Counted from the first letter of the stretch, positions 28,417 to 37,859 are shown. The stretch is DNA of 64,000 bases from Nitrobacter winogradskyi (GCF_006539545.1 NZ_BJNF01000072.1:1-64000); one strand, 5' to 3'. The notes: generated by a model from the letters alone, not told the origin. Made by a program: numbers and translations.

Positions 28417-29762
28417 GCGAAATTTGCTCCCAACCGCTGCATCATCGGCACGAAATCCGGGAAGCTCGTGGCGATGAAGGCGATGTCGTCGACCTTGACC
28501 GGCGCGTCCGAGGCGCAGCCCATCACCAGCGCCGACATCGCGATGCGATGATCCATGTGGGTGGTGACGAGACCGCCGCCGGGCACGCGGCCGCGACCCT
28601 CGACGATGAGGTCGTCGCCGGCGATCTCGACCGCGACGCCGCCCGCGCGCAACATCGCGGCGGCGGCTTCGAGGCGGTCGGATTCCTTGACCCGCAATTC
28701 GCGCAGGCCGCGCATCACCGTGGTGCCTTCGGCAAAGGCCGCGGCGACCGCGAGCACGAGATACTCATCGATCATCGAGGGCGCGCGCTCCGCCGGCACC
28801 TCGATCCCGCGCAGCCGCGACGCCTTCACGCGCAGTTGCGCCATCGGCTCGCCGGCATCAAGGCGCGTTTCACTTTCCTCGATCGACGCCCCCATCTCGC
28901 GCAGCGTGACGAACAGGCCGGTTCGCAACGGGTTCGTCATCATCTCATTCAGCACAATGTCGGAGCCTTCCGTGATCAGCGCGGCAACGATCGGAAACGC
29001 CGCCGATGACGGGTCGGCCGGCACCGTGACCCCCGCGCCGTGCAGCTCGGGCTGTCCGGTCAGCGAGATTTTCCGCCCATGCGCGCCCTCGGCCACGGAG
29101 ACGATATCGGCGCCAAAATGCTTCAGCATCAGCTCGGTATGGTCCCGGCTGGCCTCGCGCTCGATGACGGTGGTGACGCCCGGAGCCGACAGCCCCGCCA
29201 GCAGCACCGCCGATTTGATCTGCGCAGAAGCCACCGGCGTGCGATACACGATCGGCAGCGGATCGCGCGCGCCTTCGAGCGTCAGCGGCAGGCGGCCGCC
29301 GTCGCTTTGCGCGATCACCCGCGCGCCCATCAACTCCAGCGGGTCGAGTATCCGGCGCATCGGCCGCGAGCGCAGCGAGCCATCGCCATCGAAGGCCGCG
29401 CGGATCGGGCAGCCGGCCACCGCGCCCATCACCAGGCGGCATCCGGTGCCTGAATTGCCGAAATCCAGCGGCGCTTCCGGCGCCGCGAACCCGCCGGTGC
29501 CGACGCCGCGCACCGACCAGACGATCCCGCCATTATCATCGGTCCGCCGTTCGACCTTCGCTCCCAGCGCCTGCATCGCCTTCGCGGTGTTGAGTACGTC
29601 CTCACCCTCGAGAAGGCCGGAGATTCGGGTTTCACCGACCGCCAGCGCACCCAGAATCAGCGCGCGGTGGGAGATCGATTTATCCCCGGGCACCCTGACG
29701 CGTCCGGTCAATGACTGGCATTTTCGCGCCTCGAGCGGCATGGTCTGGCCGGAAAGAGTCAA
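28413..29762 (-). CDS. aroA: 3-phosphoshikimate 1-carboxyvinyltransferase (EPSP synthase)
   Basis: Shikimate-pathway enzyme joining PEP to shikimate 3-phosphate. About 449 residues, class II-type sequence (as in Agrobacterium/Bradyrhizobium). The PEP/S3P binding region [12 protein letters not shown] is near the N-terminus, [17 protein letters not shown] follows, and the C-terminal motif has RVKESDRL and DHRIAMSA. The start is uncertain: TTG at 29762 gives [14 protein letters not shown], similar to relatives; GTG at 29795 and ATG at 29741 are alternatives. It is divergent from the TIGR02300 gene at 29908, and TTGACA at 29842-29847 is a possible -35 box for the latter. Confidence 0.94.
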   Translation of the reverse strand: MTLSGQTMPLEARKCQSLTGRVRVPGDKSISHRALILGALAVGETRISGLLEGEDVLNTAKAMQALGAKVERRTDDNGGIVWSVRGVGTGGFAAPEAPLDFGNSGTGCRLVMGAVAGCPIRAAFDGDGSLRSRPMRRILDPLELMGARVIAQSDGGRLPLTLEGARDPLPIVYRTPVASAQIKSAVLLAGLSAPGVTTVIEREASRDHTELMLKHFGADIVSVAEGAHGRKISLTGQPELHGAGVTVPADPSSAAFPIVAALITEGSDIVLNEMMTNPLRTGLFVTLREMGASIEESETRLDAGEPMAQLRVKASRLRGIEVPAERAPSMIDEYLVLAVAAAFAEGTTVMRGLRELRVKESDRLEAAAAMLRAGGVAVEIAGDDLIVEGRGRVPGGGLVTTHMDHRIAMSALVMGCASDAPVKVDDIAFIATSFPDFVPMMQRLGANFA

Positions 29763-29907
29763 GCTGCATATCCCCGTTGTGGCGGCTGGTATCACAGGGA
29801 CGATGGCGCGTCACGCCTGCGGACCGGTCTTCAAAGCGCTATTGACAGGGCCGCTGCAACTAGCCAAGTGAAGCTCCGTTTTTTCAAGAACTCCCGGGAT
29901 TCCACAC

Positions 29908-30321
29908 GTGGCCAAATCCGAGCTCGGAACCAAGCGTATTTGCCCGACGACTGGCAAGAAGTTCTACGATCTGAACAAGAACCCGGTGATCTCGCCTTAC
30001 ACCGGCGAGGTCGTGCCGATCGTCGTGGCGCCGGTGCGAGGCCGCAGCGACGCCGCCCGCGCTGCCGCGGCGTCAGGGGCCGATGCGACGCCGGAGCCCG
30101 CCGAGGCCGAAGAAATGGTCTCGCTGGAGGAGGCCGACGCCGAGGAGAACACCGGAAAGGTCAAGAAGGCCGTTGTCCCCGAGTCGGAGGATGATATCGA
30201 GATCGATGATACCCTCGACGATGACGAGGACGATGATTCGACCTTTATCGCCGACGAGGAAGAGGGCGACGAGGACGTCACCGATATCATCGGAGACGTG
30301 GGAGACGACGAGGAGACTTGA
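29908..30321 (+). CDS. TIGR02300 family acidic protein
   Basis: 137 residues, start GTG. The N-terminal 40 residues hold the conserved LGTKRICPTTGKKFYDLNKN and PVISPYTGE stretch, one Cys only. The rest is very acidic and low complexity (DDTLDDDEDDDSTF, DEEEGDED), so disordered. The family is restricted to alphaproteobacteria and of unknown function; a role near ribosome or stress is guesswork. Downstream there is a small 7-bp hairpin at 30329-30346. Confidence 0.85.
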   Translation: MAKSELGTKRICPTTGKKFYDLNKNPVISPYTGEVVPIVVAPVRGRSDAARAAAASGADATPEPAEAEEMVSLEEADAEENTGKVKKAVVPESEDDIEIDDTLDDDEDDDSTFIADEEEGDEDVTDIIGDVGDDEET

Positions 30322-30390
30322 GATCGGTCCTGAACTGTGGTTCAGGGTCTCTGTGGATCGCGCCGTCCGATGAGGTGCGGCGCGGTCGAG

Positions 30391-30513
30391 AGCGGGAAGA
30401 GGTAAATTTTTAAAGTGCGGTGCGGTTTTCCATCCGCCATCCTGCCCTCAAATACTGGAATTGATCACGTTCATGATCGAGGATCGAATCGATCCAGAAC
30501 CATGAGCGTGATC
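30391..30513. repeat. Family D repeat
   Basis: gtgcggtgcggttttccatc, ...cctgccctcaaatactggaattgatcacgttc, ...gatcgaatcgatccagaaccatgag, gatcctgg. It is similar over about 120 bp to the copy at 31926-32050 and ends 3 bases before tRNA-Ala. Confidence 0.75.
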
Positions 30514-30515
30514 CT

Positions 30516-30591
<76 letters not shown>

Positions 30592-30706
30592 CGCGCCTTC
30601 CTTTCCAGGGATGGGGCAATATGCCGGGCGTGCATTCGTTCCGCGCCCGCGGCCCGCTAATCGTGTTCCTGTTCTGATATCAAGGCTTTGGTACCGCGCC
30701 GCACAT

Positions 30707-30737
30707 CTTGAACGGCGTGCAAATCATGCCATATTTG
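30707..30737 (+). promoter_or_regulatory. RpoH-type heat-shock promoter of hsp20
   Basis: CTTGAAC at 30707-30713, then GCCATAT at 30728-30734. This fits a sigma-32 promoter (CTTGAA and C-C-A-T-A-T with normal spacing) and would give a leader of about 180 bases. Confidence 0.65.
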
Positions 30738-30895
30738 ATTCGACCGTCTGGAAACGTCAGACGGCCAGCGGGGCGCCGCAAGGGCCCTGCGCTTGATCCG
30801 CCGAAATGTGGCGGTTCGGCCGATGGAACACGCGCCATCAACTCCGGCGCGCGACCGCACGCCCGACCGAAATCATTTTTGCTGGTCGCGCGCGT

Positions 30896-30919
30896 CAAAG
30901 TCGCTTCGAGAGGACTTTG
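30896..30919 (+). promoter_or_regulatory. ROSE-like RNA thermometer hairpin hiding the hsp20 ribosome binding site
   Basis: CAAAGUC-G-CUU / GAG-GACUUUG form a hairpin with loop CGA and one bulged G (30903), which pairs the Shine-Dalgarno GAGGA with the anti-SD on the other arm, two bases before the ATG. The UYGCU near the SD and the bulged G are the hallmarks of ROSE elements of rhizobial small heat-shock genes. The upstream leader is GC-rich and could form further stems. Confidence 0.65.
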
Positions 30920-30921
30920 TA

Positions 30922-31347
30922 ATGTCTCGTGTTCCTTCGTTATCCAGTCCGTTCCTGTTGGGATTCGACGAAATCGAGCGGGCGCTCGACCGCGTCGTCA
31001 AAGGCGCCGACGGCTATCCTCCCTACAACATCGAGCGGTGCGACCGCGACAGCGGCGAGCCCGAACGGCTGCGGATCACGCTGGCGGTGGCGGGGTTCAC
31101 CCGCGACCAGCTTGATGTGACCATTGAAGAAAATCAGCTTGTGATCCGGGGCCGGCAGCAGGAGGATAAAGCCCGGCAATATATCCATCGCGGCATTGCC
31201 GCGCGCCACTTCCAGCGCACCTTCGTGCTGGCGGAGGGGATGTTGGTGCTGGGCGCGGACCTGAAAAACGGGCTATTGTCCATCGATCTGGCCAGGCCGG
31301 AACCTGAAAGGGTCGTTAAGACAATCGCGATCAATGAACACGAATAA
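30922..31347 (+). CDS. Small heat-shock protein (Hsp20/alpha-crystallin family)
   Basis: ATP-independent holdase of 141 residues. Start MSRVPSLSSPFLLGFDEIERAL is the usual rhizobial N-terminal phasin-like pattern; the alpha-crystallin domain spans about residues 33-125 with LAVAGFTRDQLDVTIEENQLVIRG. An A-x-x-x-n-G-L motif is present as ADLKNGLLSIDL. The C-terminal I/V-x-I/V tail is visible as KTIAINE. The ATG at 30922 follows the regulated SD; open frame extending to 30793 is leader. Followed by the DUF1150 gene, its usual partner. Confidence 0.93.
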   Translation: MSRVPSLSSPFLLGFDEIERALDRVVKGADGYPPYNIERCDRDSGEPERLRITLAVAGFTRDQLDVTIEENQLVIRGRQQEDKARQYIHRGIAARHFQRTFVLAEGMLVLGADLKNGLLSIDLARPEPERVVKTIAINEHE

Positions 31348-31444
31348 TGCACAACCCGACAAACGCCGGTGAGCCGGCATAAAAGCTTTCGGGTGCAACA
31401 AGTAGCGGACTCGACCGCTTAGTCTGGTAAAAGGAGTCGAGACC

Positions 31445-31711
31445 ATGAGTGAAGTGATTTCCACGATCCGGCCTGAAAGCGTCTCCACCGAGTCGCTGGC
31501 GCAGCTCGGCGAAGGCCACATCGCCTATGTGAAGCAGGTGCGTTCCGAGGACGTGCCGGAACTGTTTCCGCAGGCTCCAAGAATCGCGCCCGGCCTCATG
31601 CTGTTCGCGCTGCACGCCGCCGACGGCACCCCGATCATGCTCACCGATTCGCGCGAGGCCGCGGTCGCGAGCGCGTGGAGCAACGAGTTGCAGGCCGTCA
31701 GCGTGCATTAG
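31445..31711 (+). CDS. DUF1150 family protein
   Basis: 88 residues; conserved stretches ESLAQLGEGHIAYVKQV and MLFALHAADGTPIML. The family is small, alphaproteobacterial, and commonly lies directly after hsp20, 97 bases away here. The ATG follows AAAAGGAGTCGAGACC, a good ribosome site. Function unknown; a role with heat-shock protein is inferred from neighbourhood only. The stop codon overlaps the first bases of a family B repeat. Confidence 0.85.
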   Translation: MSEVISTIRPESVSTESLAQLGEGHIAYVKQVRSEDVPELFPQAPRIAPGLMLFALHAADGTPIMLTDSREAAVASAWSNELQAVSVH

Positions 31712-31759
31712 AGCATGATCCCGAAAATTGGAAACCGGTTTTCGGAAAGGATCATGCTC
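31711..31759. repeat. Family B palindromic repeat
   Basis: gagcatgatcccgaaaattg / gaaaccggttttcggaaagg / atcatgctc: outer arms gagcatgatcc and ggatcatgctc pair. The shortest and cleanest copy; its first base is the last of the DUF1150 stop codon. Confidence 0.85.
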
Positions 31760-31778
31760 AAACAAGAAGATAAGCGAC

Positions 31779-31809
31779 GAGTCTGATTCAACGCAGTTGA
31801 AACAGACTC
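31779..31809. repeat. Family E palindrome, second copy
   Basis: gagtctgattcaac (31779-31792) pairs with gttgaaacagactc (31796-31809), one mismatch, loop gca. Same core as 8252-8291. Confidence 0.7.
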
Positions 31810-31813
31810 CGGC

Positions 31814-31858
31814 GCGTATTCCGCAAAAGTGGATACCGGTTTTGCGATCAGAATACGC
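31814..31858. repeat. Variant palindromic repeat (gcgtattc ... gaatacgc)
   Basis: Ends gcgtattc and gaatacgc pair, with inner ccgcaaaa / ttttgcga and the centre gtggataccgg shared with families A, B and C. Confidence 0.7.
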
Positions 31859-31925
31859 GCGAAACTATCGATTGAGAGACACGCCGCCGCTGCGCGCGAC
31901 ATCCGTTTAGCAGGAAGCGGCGGCT

Positions 31926-32050
31926 AGAGCGGGATGAGGAAAGGTGTAAAGTGTGGCGCGGTTTTCCGCCCGCATCCCGCGTCTCGAAATATTGGAATTG
32001 ATCACGTTCATGGTTCTGGATCGATTCGATCCAGAACCATCGTGATCTAG
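31926..32050. repeat. Family D repeat with a perfect palindrome
   Basis: agagcgggatgaggaaagg at the start, a gcggttttccgcccgc segment, and at 32000-32047 a long hairpin. Its outer arms are gatcacg / cgtgatc and its inner 15-bp arms atggttctggatcga / tcgatccagaaccat are perfect. It ends about 85 bases before ilvD, whose promoter may lie here. Confidence 0.8.
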
Positions 32051-32132
32051 TCGAGCGCAGCCGCTTTTCTGTTTTGCGGCCTCCGGCGGCGGGGGTATGG
32101 TCCCGCCAAACCACTGACCGTTCGGAAAAAAC

Positions 32133-33977
32133 ATGCCAGCCTATCGCTCCCGCACCTCCACCCACGGCCGCAACATGGCCGGCGCCCGCGGCCTGTGGCG
32201 CGCCACCGGCATGAAGAACGAGGATTTCGGCAAGCCGATCATTGCGGTGGTCAACTCCTTCACCCAGTTCGTGCCCGGCCACGTTCACCTCAAGGATCTC
32301 GGCCAGCTGGTGGCGCGCGAGATCGAGAAGGCCGGCGGTGTCGCCAAGGAATTCCATACCATCGCGGTGGATGACGGCATCGCGATGGGTCATGACGGGA
32401 TGCTCTACAGCCTGCCCTCGCGCGAGGTCATCGCCGACAGCGTCGAATACATGGTCAACGCGCATTGCGCCGACGCCATGGTCTGCATCTCCAATTGCGA
32501 CAAGATCACGCCCGGCATGCTGATGGCGTCGCTGCGCCTCAACATTCCCTCGGTGTTCGTCTCCGGAGGCCCGATGGAATCGGGCAAGGTCACGCTCAAC
32601 GGCAAGGTCAAGTCCGTCGACCTGATCGACGCCATGGTCGCCGCCGCCGATGACAGCGTGAGCGATGCCGACGTCGAGGCGATCGAACGATCGGCGTGCC
32701 CGACCTGCGGTTCGTGCTCGGGCATGTTCACCGCCAATTCGATGAACTGCCTGACCGAGGCGCTCGGACTTGCGCTGCCCGGCAACGGCTCGGTGCTCGC
32801 CACCCACGCCGACCGCAGGGGTCTGTTCGTCGAGGCCGGACATCTCATCGTCGATATGGCACGGCGCTACTACGAGCAGAACGACGAGCGTGTGCTGCCG
32901 CGTTCGGTCGCGAGCTTCAAGGCGTTCGAGAACGCGATGACGCTCGACATCTCGATGGGCGGCTCCACCAACACGGTGCTGCATCTGCTCGCCGCGGCTT
33001 ACGAAGGCGAGGTGCCGTTCACGATGGCGGATATCGACCGGCTGTCGCGGCGCGTGCCGGTGCTGTGCAAGGTCGCGCCCTCGGTCGCGGACGTGCATCT
33101 GGAAGATGTGCATCGCGCCGGCGGCATCATGGGCATTCTCGGCGAACTCGATCGCGCCGGACTGATCGACGCCAGCCTGCCGACGGTCCACAGCACCTCG
33201 CTGAAGGAAGCCCTGGAGCGCTGGGACATCAAGCAGACAAAAAGCGAGAGCGTGCGCACCTTCTACACGGCCGCGCCGGGAGGCGTCCGCACCGAAATCG
33301 CCTTCAGCCAGGACAAGCGGTTCGAGGAGCTCGACGCCGACCGCGCCAAAGGCTGCATCCGCGACGCCGAACACGCGTTCTCGAAGGACGGCGGTCTCGC
33401 CGTGCTCTACGGCAACATCGCGCGCGACGGCTGCATCGTGAAGACGGCCGGCGTCGACGACAGCATCCTGACCTTCTCAGGTCCCGCGCGCGTGTTCGAA
33501 AGTCAGGATGCCGCAGTGGACGCCATCCTGGGCAACAGGATCAAGCCGGGCGATGTGGTGCTGATTCGCTACGAGGGGCCGCGCGGCGGTCCGGGCATGC
33601 AGGAGATGCTTTATCCAACGAGCTATCTGAAATCGAAGGGACTGGGCAAACAGTGCGCGTTGATTACCGACGGTCGCTTCTCCGGCGGCTCATCGGGCCT
33701 GTCGATCGGCCACGTCTCGCCGGAAGCAGCGGAGGGCGGCGCGATCGGTCTCGTCGAGGAAGGCGATCTCATCGCGTTCGACATCCCGAACCGGAAGGTT
33801 CATCTCGATGTCAGCGATGCCGAACTCGAGCGACGCCGCGCGGCGATGGAGGCGAAAGGCGACAAGGCCTGGAAGCCGGCCGCTCCGCGCACGCGCCGCA
33901 TCACCATGGCGCTGAAAGCCTATGCCGCGCATACCAGCAGCGCCGCGCTCGGCGCCGTGCGGGTGGTGAAGGACTGA
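32133..33977 (+). CDS. ilvD: Dihydroxy-acid dehydratase
   Basis: Branched-chain amino-acid enzyme, removes water from dihydroxy acids to give 2-keto acids. 614 residues, full length. Iron-sulfur ligands are in [11 protein letters not shown] and [16 protein letters not shown]; a [17 protein letters not shown] stretch and [10 protein letters not shown] are characteristic. The start [19 protein letters not shown] is the standard form. No other ilv gene is close by. Confidence 0.96.
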   Translation: MPAYRSRTSTHGRNMAGARGLWRATGMKNEDFGKPIIAVVNSFTQFVPGHVHLKDLGQLVAREIEKAGGVAKEFHTIAVDDGIAMGHDGMLYSLPSREVIADSVEYMVNAHCADAMVCISNCDKITPGMLMASLRLNIPSVFVSGGPMESGKVTLNGKVKSVDLIDAMVAAADDSVSDADVEAIERSACPTCGSCSGMFTANSMNCLTEALGLALPGNGSVLATHADRRGLFVEAGHLIVDMARRYYEQNDERVLPRSVASFKAFENAMTLDISMGGSTNTVLHLLAAAYEGEVPFTMADIDRLSRRVPVLCKVAPSVADVHLEDVHRAGGIMGILGELDRAGLIDASLPTVHSTSLKEALERWDIKQTKSESVRTFYTAAPGGVRTEIAFSQDKRFEELDADRAKGCIRDAEHAFSKDGGLAVLYGNIARDGCIVKTAGVDDSILTFSGPARVFESQDAAVDAILGNRIKPGDVVLIRYEGPRGGPGMQEMLYPTSYLKSKGLGKQCALITDGRFSGGSSGLSIGHVSPEAAEGGAIGLVEEGDLIAFDIPNRKVHLDVSDAELERRRAAMEAKGDKAWKPAAPRTRRITMALKAYAAHTSSAALGAVRVVKD

Positions 33978-34027
33978 GCGTACCACGCGGGCACACCACG
34001 CGAACCTTTCCGCTCCTGACGGAACCT

Positions 34028-34135
34028 GAGCATCTTCCGGCGAAATGGATGACCTGTTCGCCGGAAGAAAATGCGGCCCGGCAATAATTTCCGGAAACTC
34101 CCAGAGCGATTCAATTCGATCGGATCAAACTCTGG
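34028..34135. repeat. Family C composite repeat
   Basis: gagcatcttccggcgaaatgg and ttcgccggaagaaaatgcgg form one palindrome; the second module is agagcgattcaattcgatcggatcaaactctg. It occupies half the gap between ilvD and ptsN. Confidence 0.75.
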
Positions 34136-34264
34136 AAACAAGAATCGTTCGAAGATCGGGACTGATTCGATCAGAAGCGGCGCTGCGAAACGACGACGCG
34201 GGCTGAAAACCGCATCACGCTTTTTTCCTTCATCCCGCTCTTGCCGCCCCAATTCAACAACGGC

Positions 34265-34726
34265 TCAGGGAACCGTCGCTGGCGGCAGCGCCAGCACGGA
34301 ATAGATCGCCTCCGCGTCGCGCGAGGCGCGCAGCTTGTTGGCGATGTCCTGATCGCGCAAGAGCCGTGCGATGCGCGCCAGCGCCTTCAGATGATCCGCG
34401 CCGGCGCCTTCGGGAGCGAGCAGCAAAAAGATGAGGTCGACCGGCTGCCCGTCCATCGCTTCGAAATCGATCGGACGCTCGAGCCGTGCGAAAAGACCGA
34501 AGATCTTTTCAAGCTTCTGCAGCTTGCCATGCGGAATCGCAACGCCATAGCCGACCGCGGTGGTCCCGAGCTTCTCGCGCCGCAGCAGCACCTCGAAGAT
34601 CGCGCGGTCGTTCTGTCCTGTGAGCTCGGCAGCACGCGCCGCCAGTTCCTGCAGCGCCTGCTTCTTGCTGGTGACTTTCAAAGCGGGAAGGATCGCCTCG
34701 GGTGCGACCAGATCCGTAATCATCAT
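34265..34726 (-). CDS. ptsN: Nitrogen regulatory PTS IIA protein
   Basis: Phosphoacceptor of the PTS-Ntr pathway, 153 residues, cytoplasmic. The phosphorylated His is in GVAIPHGK; conserved LLRREKLGTTAVGYG and GAGADHLKALARIARLL follow the PTS EIIA type 2 fold. Last of the rpoN-hpf-ptsN set on the minus strand. The 248-base gap to hpf shows no obvious gene. Confidence 0.95.
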   Translation of the reverse strand: MMITDLVAPEAILPALKVTSKKQALQELAARAAELTGQNDRAIFEVLLRREKLGTTAVGYGVAIPHGKLQKLEKIFGLFARLERPIDFEAMDGQPVDLIFLLLAPEGAGADHLKALARIARLLRDQDIANKLRASRDAEAIYSVLALPPATVP

Positions 34727-34974
34727 ATGACGTTCCGAGGTGAGGTTTGCCGTCAGGTTGCGAAAGACACGTCAGACAAGCAGCACAAACGTGAGCCCAC
34801 ATACGGGCGAACGCACACGGTAAGCGGTTCGCGGCCCTCCGGCCAGGATGACCGGCCTTATAGTCTAACGCGCGCCCGATGCCAAATCCCGGACTTTCGT
34901 CCGGACCGGTGGAAAACCGGGCGCGAAGGCCGCGGACCATATGGATCGCCGTTCCAGGCGTCAATGGCGGCGGG

Positions 34975-35583
34975 TCAGGCAGAGCCGTTGACGGCCGGCG
35001 GGTCGATCCAGCCCACATTTCCATCAGGCCTGCGATAGATCATGTTCACGCGGCCACTGGAGCCATGCTGGAACACCAATACGGGCGCGCCGGTAAAATC
35101 GAGTTCCATCACCGCTTCGCTGACCGAGAGCCGCCTCAGCGAGGTGATGGTTTCCGCGATGATCACCGGATTGAAAGCGGTGACCTCGCCGTCGCCGTCC
35201 ATCGCCGGCGCTTCGATCACGTAGCTCGGCGCGTCGAGCCCGGCGATCGTTTCCGCGGCCGCGCGCGCCTTGCGCGCCGAGTGATCCTTGAGACGGCTTT
35301 TGTAGCGGCGCAGCCGCTTTTCGATCTGCAACAGCGCCTGATCGGCGCTGGCATAGGCATCCGCGGCATTCGATTCGGCTTCGAGCGTCACTCCGGAATC
35401 CAGATGCAGCGCGCAGTCGGTGCGGAAGCCGAAACCGTCCTTGCTCAGCGTGATGTGGCCCGAATACTGGCCATCGAAATATTTCCGGAGGACTTCGTCG
35501 GTCCGACTGTTGAGACGCCCTCGCAGCGCCTCGCCGACATTGATGCTCTTGCCCGAAATTCGAAGTGTCATGACAAGCCTCAT
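34975..35583 (-). CDS. hpf: Ribosome hibernation-promoting factor, long form
   Basis: Binds the 30S decoding site and dimerises ribosomes in stationary phase. 202 residues: N-terminal Yfia/S30Ae domain (MTLRISGKSINVGEALRGRLN region), a charged linker, and the C-terminal dimerisation domain with VNMIYRRPDGNVGWIDPP. It lies between rpoN and ptsN, 44 bases after rpoN stop, as in most alphaproteobacteria. Confidence 0.95.
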   Translation of the reverse strand: MRLVMTLRISGKSINVGEALRGRLNSRTDEVLRKYFDGQYSGHITLSKDGFGFRTDCALHLDSGVTLEAESNAADAYASADQALLQIEKRLRRYKSRLKDHSARKARAAAETIAGLDAPSYVIEAPAMDGDGEVTAFNPVIIAETITSLRRLSVSEAVMELDFTGAPVLVFQHGSSGRVNMIYRRPDGNVGWIDPPAVNGSA

Positions 35584-35627
35584 CGATCATGAGTGGGAAG
35601 AGATTATCGGGTGTCGCGGGTGCGCAA

Positions 35628-37265
35628 TCAAGCCGGTGCGGCATCGCGCGGGCGGTTCGGCGGCGTCCCGGTCTCCGTCCGCGCGCCGCCGGGCAGATTC
35701 TGCTTTTCGCGGCGGCGCTGCACCGAGGAAGGGATTCGCAGCGCTTCGCGATATTTCGCCACCGTGCGGCGTGCGATATCAATTCCGGCCTCGCGCAGCC
35801 GTTCCACGATGGTGTCGTCGGATAGAATCGCCGACGGCGATTCGGCATCGATCAGCCGCTTGATGTGGTGCCGGACCGCTTCCGCCGAGTGGGCGGAGCC
35901 GCCGTCGGCCGCGGCGATCGAGGCCGTGAAGAAGTATTTCAATTCGAAGATGCCGCGATTCGTCGCCATGTACTTGTTGGCGGTGACGCGGGACACGGTG
36001 GATTCATGCATCTGGATCGCATCCGCCACGGTCCTGAGATTGAGCGGTCTCAAATGGGCGATGCCGTGCGCGAAAAAGCCGTCCTGCTGCCGCACGATCT
36101 CGGTCGCCACCTTGAGAATGGTGCGGGCGCGCTGATCGAGCGCGCGGACCAGCCAGGTCGCGTTTTGCAGACAGTCCGTGAAATAGGTTTTGTCGCCGTC
36201 CTTGCGGATCGTCTTCGACAATTCGGCATAATAGGTGTGGTTGACCAGCACGCGCGGCAGCGTCTCGCTGTTGAGTTCCACGAGCCAGCCGCCGTCCGGG
36301 CCGGGACGCACATACACGTCCGGCACCACCGACTGCGTGCGCGCGGCGCCGAACCGCAAGCCCGGCTTGGGATCGAGATGACGGATTTCACCGATCATCT
36401 CGGCGAGGTCTTCATCGTCGACGCCGCAGATCCTGCGCAGGGCCGCGAAGTCGCGCCTCGCCAGCAGCTCGAGATGCTCGACCAGCGCCTGCATCGCCGG
36501 ATCGTAGCGGTTCTTCTCGCGCAACTGGATCGCAAGGCATTCGCTCAGGCTGCGGGCGCAGATGCCGGGCGGATCGAATGTCTGCAACACCGCGACAGCG
36601 GCCGCCACGTCGCTTTCGTTGGCGCCGAGCCTGTCGCCGGCTTCGCCGAGGTCGGCCGGCAGGTAACCGGCCTCATCGACGAGATCGATCAGATACCGTC
36701 CGATCATGCGCTGCGCCGGCGACGTGAGAGCCACCGCAAGCTGTTCGGCGAGATGTTCACTGAGCGTTATCTCCGCCGCGACGAAAGCTTCGAGATTGTA
36801 GCTGTCATCGCTCGAGGCGCCGCCTCCCCATTCCGTGAACGCGCTCGGCGCGGCATCCTGCGCGGTCCGCGCCGCGGCCTCGGCCGGTTCTTCCGGAAAA
36901 ACATTCTCCAGACCGCTGTCGAAGGTCTGCTCGATCTCCGCACGGCTGCCGAGATCGCGGTTCATCCATTCGTCGGGCGTGGGCGGATCCTGACCGCCGG
37001 TGCGCTCGTCCCCGCCGCCGGGGGCCTCGAACGCCGCTTCGTCGCCTTCTGAATATTCAGCACCGCTTGCGGCCGATGCTTCGGCGGCCGGCGGGTCAGG
37101 GTCGTCGCCGGCGCGCTCCAGCAACGGATTCCGTTCCAGTTCCTCCTCGACATATACTGAGAGGTCCAGATTAGACAGTTGCAGCAGCTTGATCGCCTGC
37201 ATCAGCTGCGGCGTCATCACCAGCGACTGGGACTGTCGAAATTCGAGTTTCTGCGTCAGCGCCAT
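35628..37265 (-). CDS. rpoN: RNA polymerase sigma-54 factor
   Basis: 545 residues from ATG at 37265 (MALTQKLEFRQSQSLVMTPQLMQAIKLLQLSNLDL), the Gln-rich activator-binding region I. An acidic region II (~55-150) precedes the core-binding domain, the helix-turn-helix, and the RpoN box ARRTVAKYRE near the C-terminus. The upstream frame to 37433 runs into repeat sequence and is not coding. The usual lptB-rpoN neighbour relation is interrupted here by two small genes. Confidence 0.96.
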   Translation of the reverse strand: MALTQKLEFRQSQSLVMTPQLMQAIKLLQLSNLDLSVYVEEELERNPLLERAGDDPDPPAAEASAASGAEYSEGDEAAFEAPGGGDERTGGQDPPTPDEWMNRDLGSRAEIEQTFDSGLENVFPEEPAEAAARTAQDAAPSAFTEWGGGASSDDSYNLEAFVAAEITLSEHLAEQLAVALTSPAQRMIGRYLIDLVDEAGYLPADLGEAGDRLGANESDVAAAVAVLQTFDPPGICARSLSECLAIQLREKNRYDPAMQALVEHLELLARRDFAALRRICGVDDEDLAEMIGEIRHLDPKPGLRFGAARTQSVVPDVYVRPGPDGGWLVELNSETLPRVLVNHTYYAELSKTIRKDGDKTYFTDCLQNATWLVRALDQRARTILKVATEIVRQQDGFFAHGIAHLRPLNLRTVADAIQMHESTVSRVTANKYMATNRGIFELKYFFTASIAAADGGSAHSAEAVRHHIKRLIDAESPSAILSDDTIVERLREAGIDIARRTVAKYREALRIPSSVQRRREKQNLPGGARTETGTPPNRPRDAAPA

Positions 37266-37339
37266 GCCAGCATCGGTCCAACGGTCCGATTCTTGCTTAG
37301 CTTTTCTGCGGACGGATGTACACGCTTGACGGCGACGAA

Positions 37340-37425
37340 TCCGGTTTCCGGCAATAACCGGCCCGGCCGGGACCCGCGTGAGCAACCGCGTCAGATCAAA
37401 ATCTGAGAGGCTCGCTTCCAATGAA
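37340..37425. repeat. Degenerate family A-like repeat upstream of rpoN
   Basis: cgaatccggtttccggcaataaccgg followed by gcgtcagatcaaaatctgagagg and ctcgcttcc matches parts of families A and B out of order. A strongly decayed copy. Confidence 0.4.
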
Positions 37426-37428
37426 TCA

Positions 37429-37477
37429 CGCATTTTCCTGCGGCGAACCGGTCATCCACTTCGCCGGAAAATGCTCC
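37429..37477. repeat. Family C repeat half, inverted
   Basis: gcattttcctgcggcgaacc ... ggtcatccacttcgccggaaaatgc: arms gcattttcc and ggaaaatgc pair. Located immediately 3' of the small exported gene's stop at 37479. Confidence 0.75.
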
Positions 37478-37478
37478 A

Positions 37479-37859
37479 CTAATCCAAGGCTTGCACCGGA
37501 GGTATGGATGGCCTGGGATGAACCGAATGCGGTTCGGCGGCCGTCGCTGCCGCCGGTGCCGCGTTCCGGCTTGCCGTCTGCGCATCGGGTGTGCGGCGGC
37601 TGCCGTTCGCAGTCGTTCGCGACCGATGCGATCGTTTGGAGGATTGCCGTTGCCTGGCCGATGAACGGCGCAGGCCCCACGAACGCGCGATCGATGGCCC
37701 TGCGGTATAACCGACCACCGCGCCTGCGACCGCGCCGACAGGACCCAGCACCACCGCGCCCGACAGCGCGCCGAGCGCCGCGCTGCCGGCCCGCTCCTGC
37801 GCCATCGCCGCCGACGATAGCAACGCCAGCGACGCAACCACGGCAATGACTGTCTTCAT
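37479..37859 (-). CDS. Small exported glycine-zipper protein
   Basis: 126 residues with a signal peptide (MKTVIAVVASLALLSSAAMAQ). After it come alternating Gly/Ala residues (GSAALGALSGAVVLGPVGAVAGAVVG), a glycine-zipper-like membrane or outer-membrane associating segment, then GYTAGPSIARSWG and a basic, Ala/Pro-rich tail. Function unknown. It is divergent from the exported protein at 38024 and lies between lptB and rpoN. Confidence 0.7.
   Translation of the reverse strand: MKTVIAVVASLALLSSAAMAQERAGSAALGALSGAVVLGPVGAVAGAVVGYTAGPSIARSWGLRRSSARQRQSSKRSHRSRTTANGSRRTPDAQTASRNAAPAAATAAEPHSVHPRPSIPPVQALD

Noticed and set aside
31848-33374. 508-codon minus-strand open frame opposite ilvD
   Set aside because: Mirror of ilvD, running into the repeat block; no motif or ribosome site.
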